Source of the DNA: Rhizobium sp.
GTDB lineage: Bacteria; Pseudomonadota; Alphaproteobacteria; Rhizobiales; Rhizobiaceae
Direction: 5' to 3'
Length of the DNA: 64,000 bases
Assembly (NCBI GenBank): GCA_019739215.1
Contig: JAHHDR010000037.1
Span: 17,915 to 81,914 of the forward strand
A model generated the notes under the pieces. The model did not search any database. It worked only from the letters and a program-made list of their open reading frames with translations, and was not told where the DNA came from. A program made the translations under genes and the position numbers. Of the stretch, positions 63,261-64,000 are shown in pieces; position 1 is the first letter of the stretch, and each line of letters opens with the position of its first letter.

Positions 63261-64000
63261 ATGTCGAGCGCGGGCGACGGAACGACGGGTCAATACCGGG
63301 GTGGCGGGGGACCAGGACTGGGCTCAAACCACTGGTTTGATCGATGGCGGATGGATTGTGACCTGGAGTTCGGCGACTGAGGGCGACGCAGACTCCGCGG
63401 ATGTCTACCAGCAGAGATACGACCGCAATGGCAGGGCCATTGGCGGCGAAGAGCGGATCAATACGACAACCGGTGGCGCGCAGACGCGCAATTTCGTGAC
63501 GCCGCTTTCCGATGGTGGCTGGCTGGCGCCTTGGCTGGACGACGGCCAGTTCTACCAGCAGCGATACGGATCGGATGGGGCCAGGGAAGGCAGCGCGACA
63601 CCGGTAACGTCCGGCGGAACGTACTTCGCGAGTTCCACCGTGCAACTCCTCGACGGCGGCTGGGTGGCGGCGAGCGGCACTTCTCTCGCGACGGGTGACG
63701 TCTATTTGACGCGCTACAATGGGTCGGGGTCCCAGGTCGGCGCAACGGTCCTGGTGTCGGAGGCGGGATGGAGCATGTTTCCTTCAACCACCGCGTTGCC
63801 GGATGGCGGCTGGGTCGTCACCTGGACACAGGATCTCGACACCATCTGGCAACAGCGTTTACGACGCCAGCGGCAATGCGTCCGGTTCCGTGCAGATCAA
63901 TACCACGCCGGCAGAGAGCATCGGGGACTCGCCGATCGTCACGCTCGCCGATGGTGGCTGGGTTGTCGCCTGGTCGGCGACAAACGGAGATGTCGAGGAA
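63261..64000 (+). CDS. Large repeat protein of RTX/surface type (3' partial, frameshifts)
   Basis: ATG 63261 follows a good GAGGAG site. The N-terminus (SSAGDGTTGVNTGVAGDQDW, after one correction near 63288) leads into repeats of about 50-60 residues. Each contains a core such as LIDGGWIVTWSS, PLSDGGWLAPWLDD, LLDGGWVAASGT, ALPDGGWVVTWTQD and LADGGWVVAWSA, followed by VYQQRYDRNG- or FYQQRYGSDG-like strands and an INTT-type end. A second frame change near 63855-63865 is needed. This repeat is found at the N-terminus of very large RTX-like calcium-binding or hemolysin-type proteins secreted by type I systems, but no calcium nonapeptide is visible yet. It runs off the window. Confidence 0.7.

Noticed and set aside
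1..64000. CRISPR arrays, insertion sequences, prophage genes and integrase/attachment sites
   Set aside because: No direct repeats with regular spacers, no transposase or integrase motifs and no phage structural genes were seen on either strand.

Overview
The window is chromosomal DNA from an alphaproteobacterium, almost certainly of the Hyphomicrobiales (Rhizobiales) and most like Rhizobiaceae/Phyllobacteriaceae. The evidence is gene content and order: gph-rpiA-DUF2059-gor; a class II DAHP synthase; bcp-DUF455-M23-rhlE; tyrS divergent from anmK; one suf operon in the order desulfurase-sufBCDS-sufT-sufA; and pyrB-pseudo-pyrC-plsY-dprA-topA-rnr-DUF983. The DNA is GC-rich, and iron-regulatory boxes of the Irr (ICE) and RirA (IRO) types are visible. 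No rRNA, tRNA, CRISPR array, insertion sequence or phage was found.

Layout. 1-7.5 kb: the 3' part of an L,D-transpeptidase, an ArsR/SRPBCC pair, gph, rpiA, a DUF2059 protein, glutathione reductase, a LysR regulator and two very small genes. 7.6-18.7 kb: DAHP synthase, GFA protein, an MDR oxidoreductase, hemerythrin and DUF1003 proteins, NAD synthetase, a two-domain molybdopterin-binding/NTP-transferase protein, and a TonB-dependent receptor behind a RirA-type box. 18.3-26.7 kb: NUDIX, RhlE helicase, M23 peptidase, DUF455 and peroxiredoxin on the minus strand, then a large AsmA/DUF3971 protein. 26.7-31.7 kb: methyltransferase, tyrS, an AnmK-GNAT fusion, a PIN/antitoxin pair and an alpha/beta hydrolase. 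31.7-39.1 kb: the suf operon with an Irr-type and a RirA-type box upstream and a strong terminator downstream. 39.2-49.2 kb: the minus-strand run pyrB to DUF983.

49.2-58.1 kb looks like accessory cargo: a lipoprotein plus trypsin-like protease pair behind an AT-rich promoter region, an AidB-like acyl-CoA dehydrogenase, a tripartite tricarboxylate transporter (tctCBA), and an AEC carrier divergent from a TetR regulator. 58.2-62.9 kb returns to housekeeping genes: ruvX, a UPF0173 hydrolase, and gatC and gatA interleaved with two GNAT genes. The right end (63.26 kb on) is a repeat-rich surface-type protein that runs off the window where gatB would be expected.

Sequence quality matters. Reading frames are broken repeatedly in 1.2-3.5 kb, around 30.8 kb, in 35.8-43.7 kb and at 63.3-63.9 kb, and are clean elsewhere. 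The breaks are mostly single-base insertions, often in homopolymers, and they fall in essential genes (rpiA, sufD, sufS, rnr, topA) whose domains can be followed across frames. They look like uncorrected sequencing errors, so these genes are annotated as full-length with frameshifts rather than as pseudogenes.
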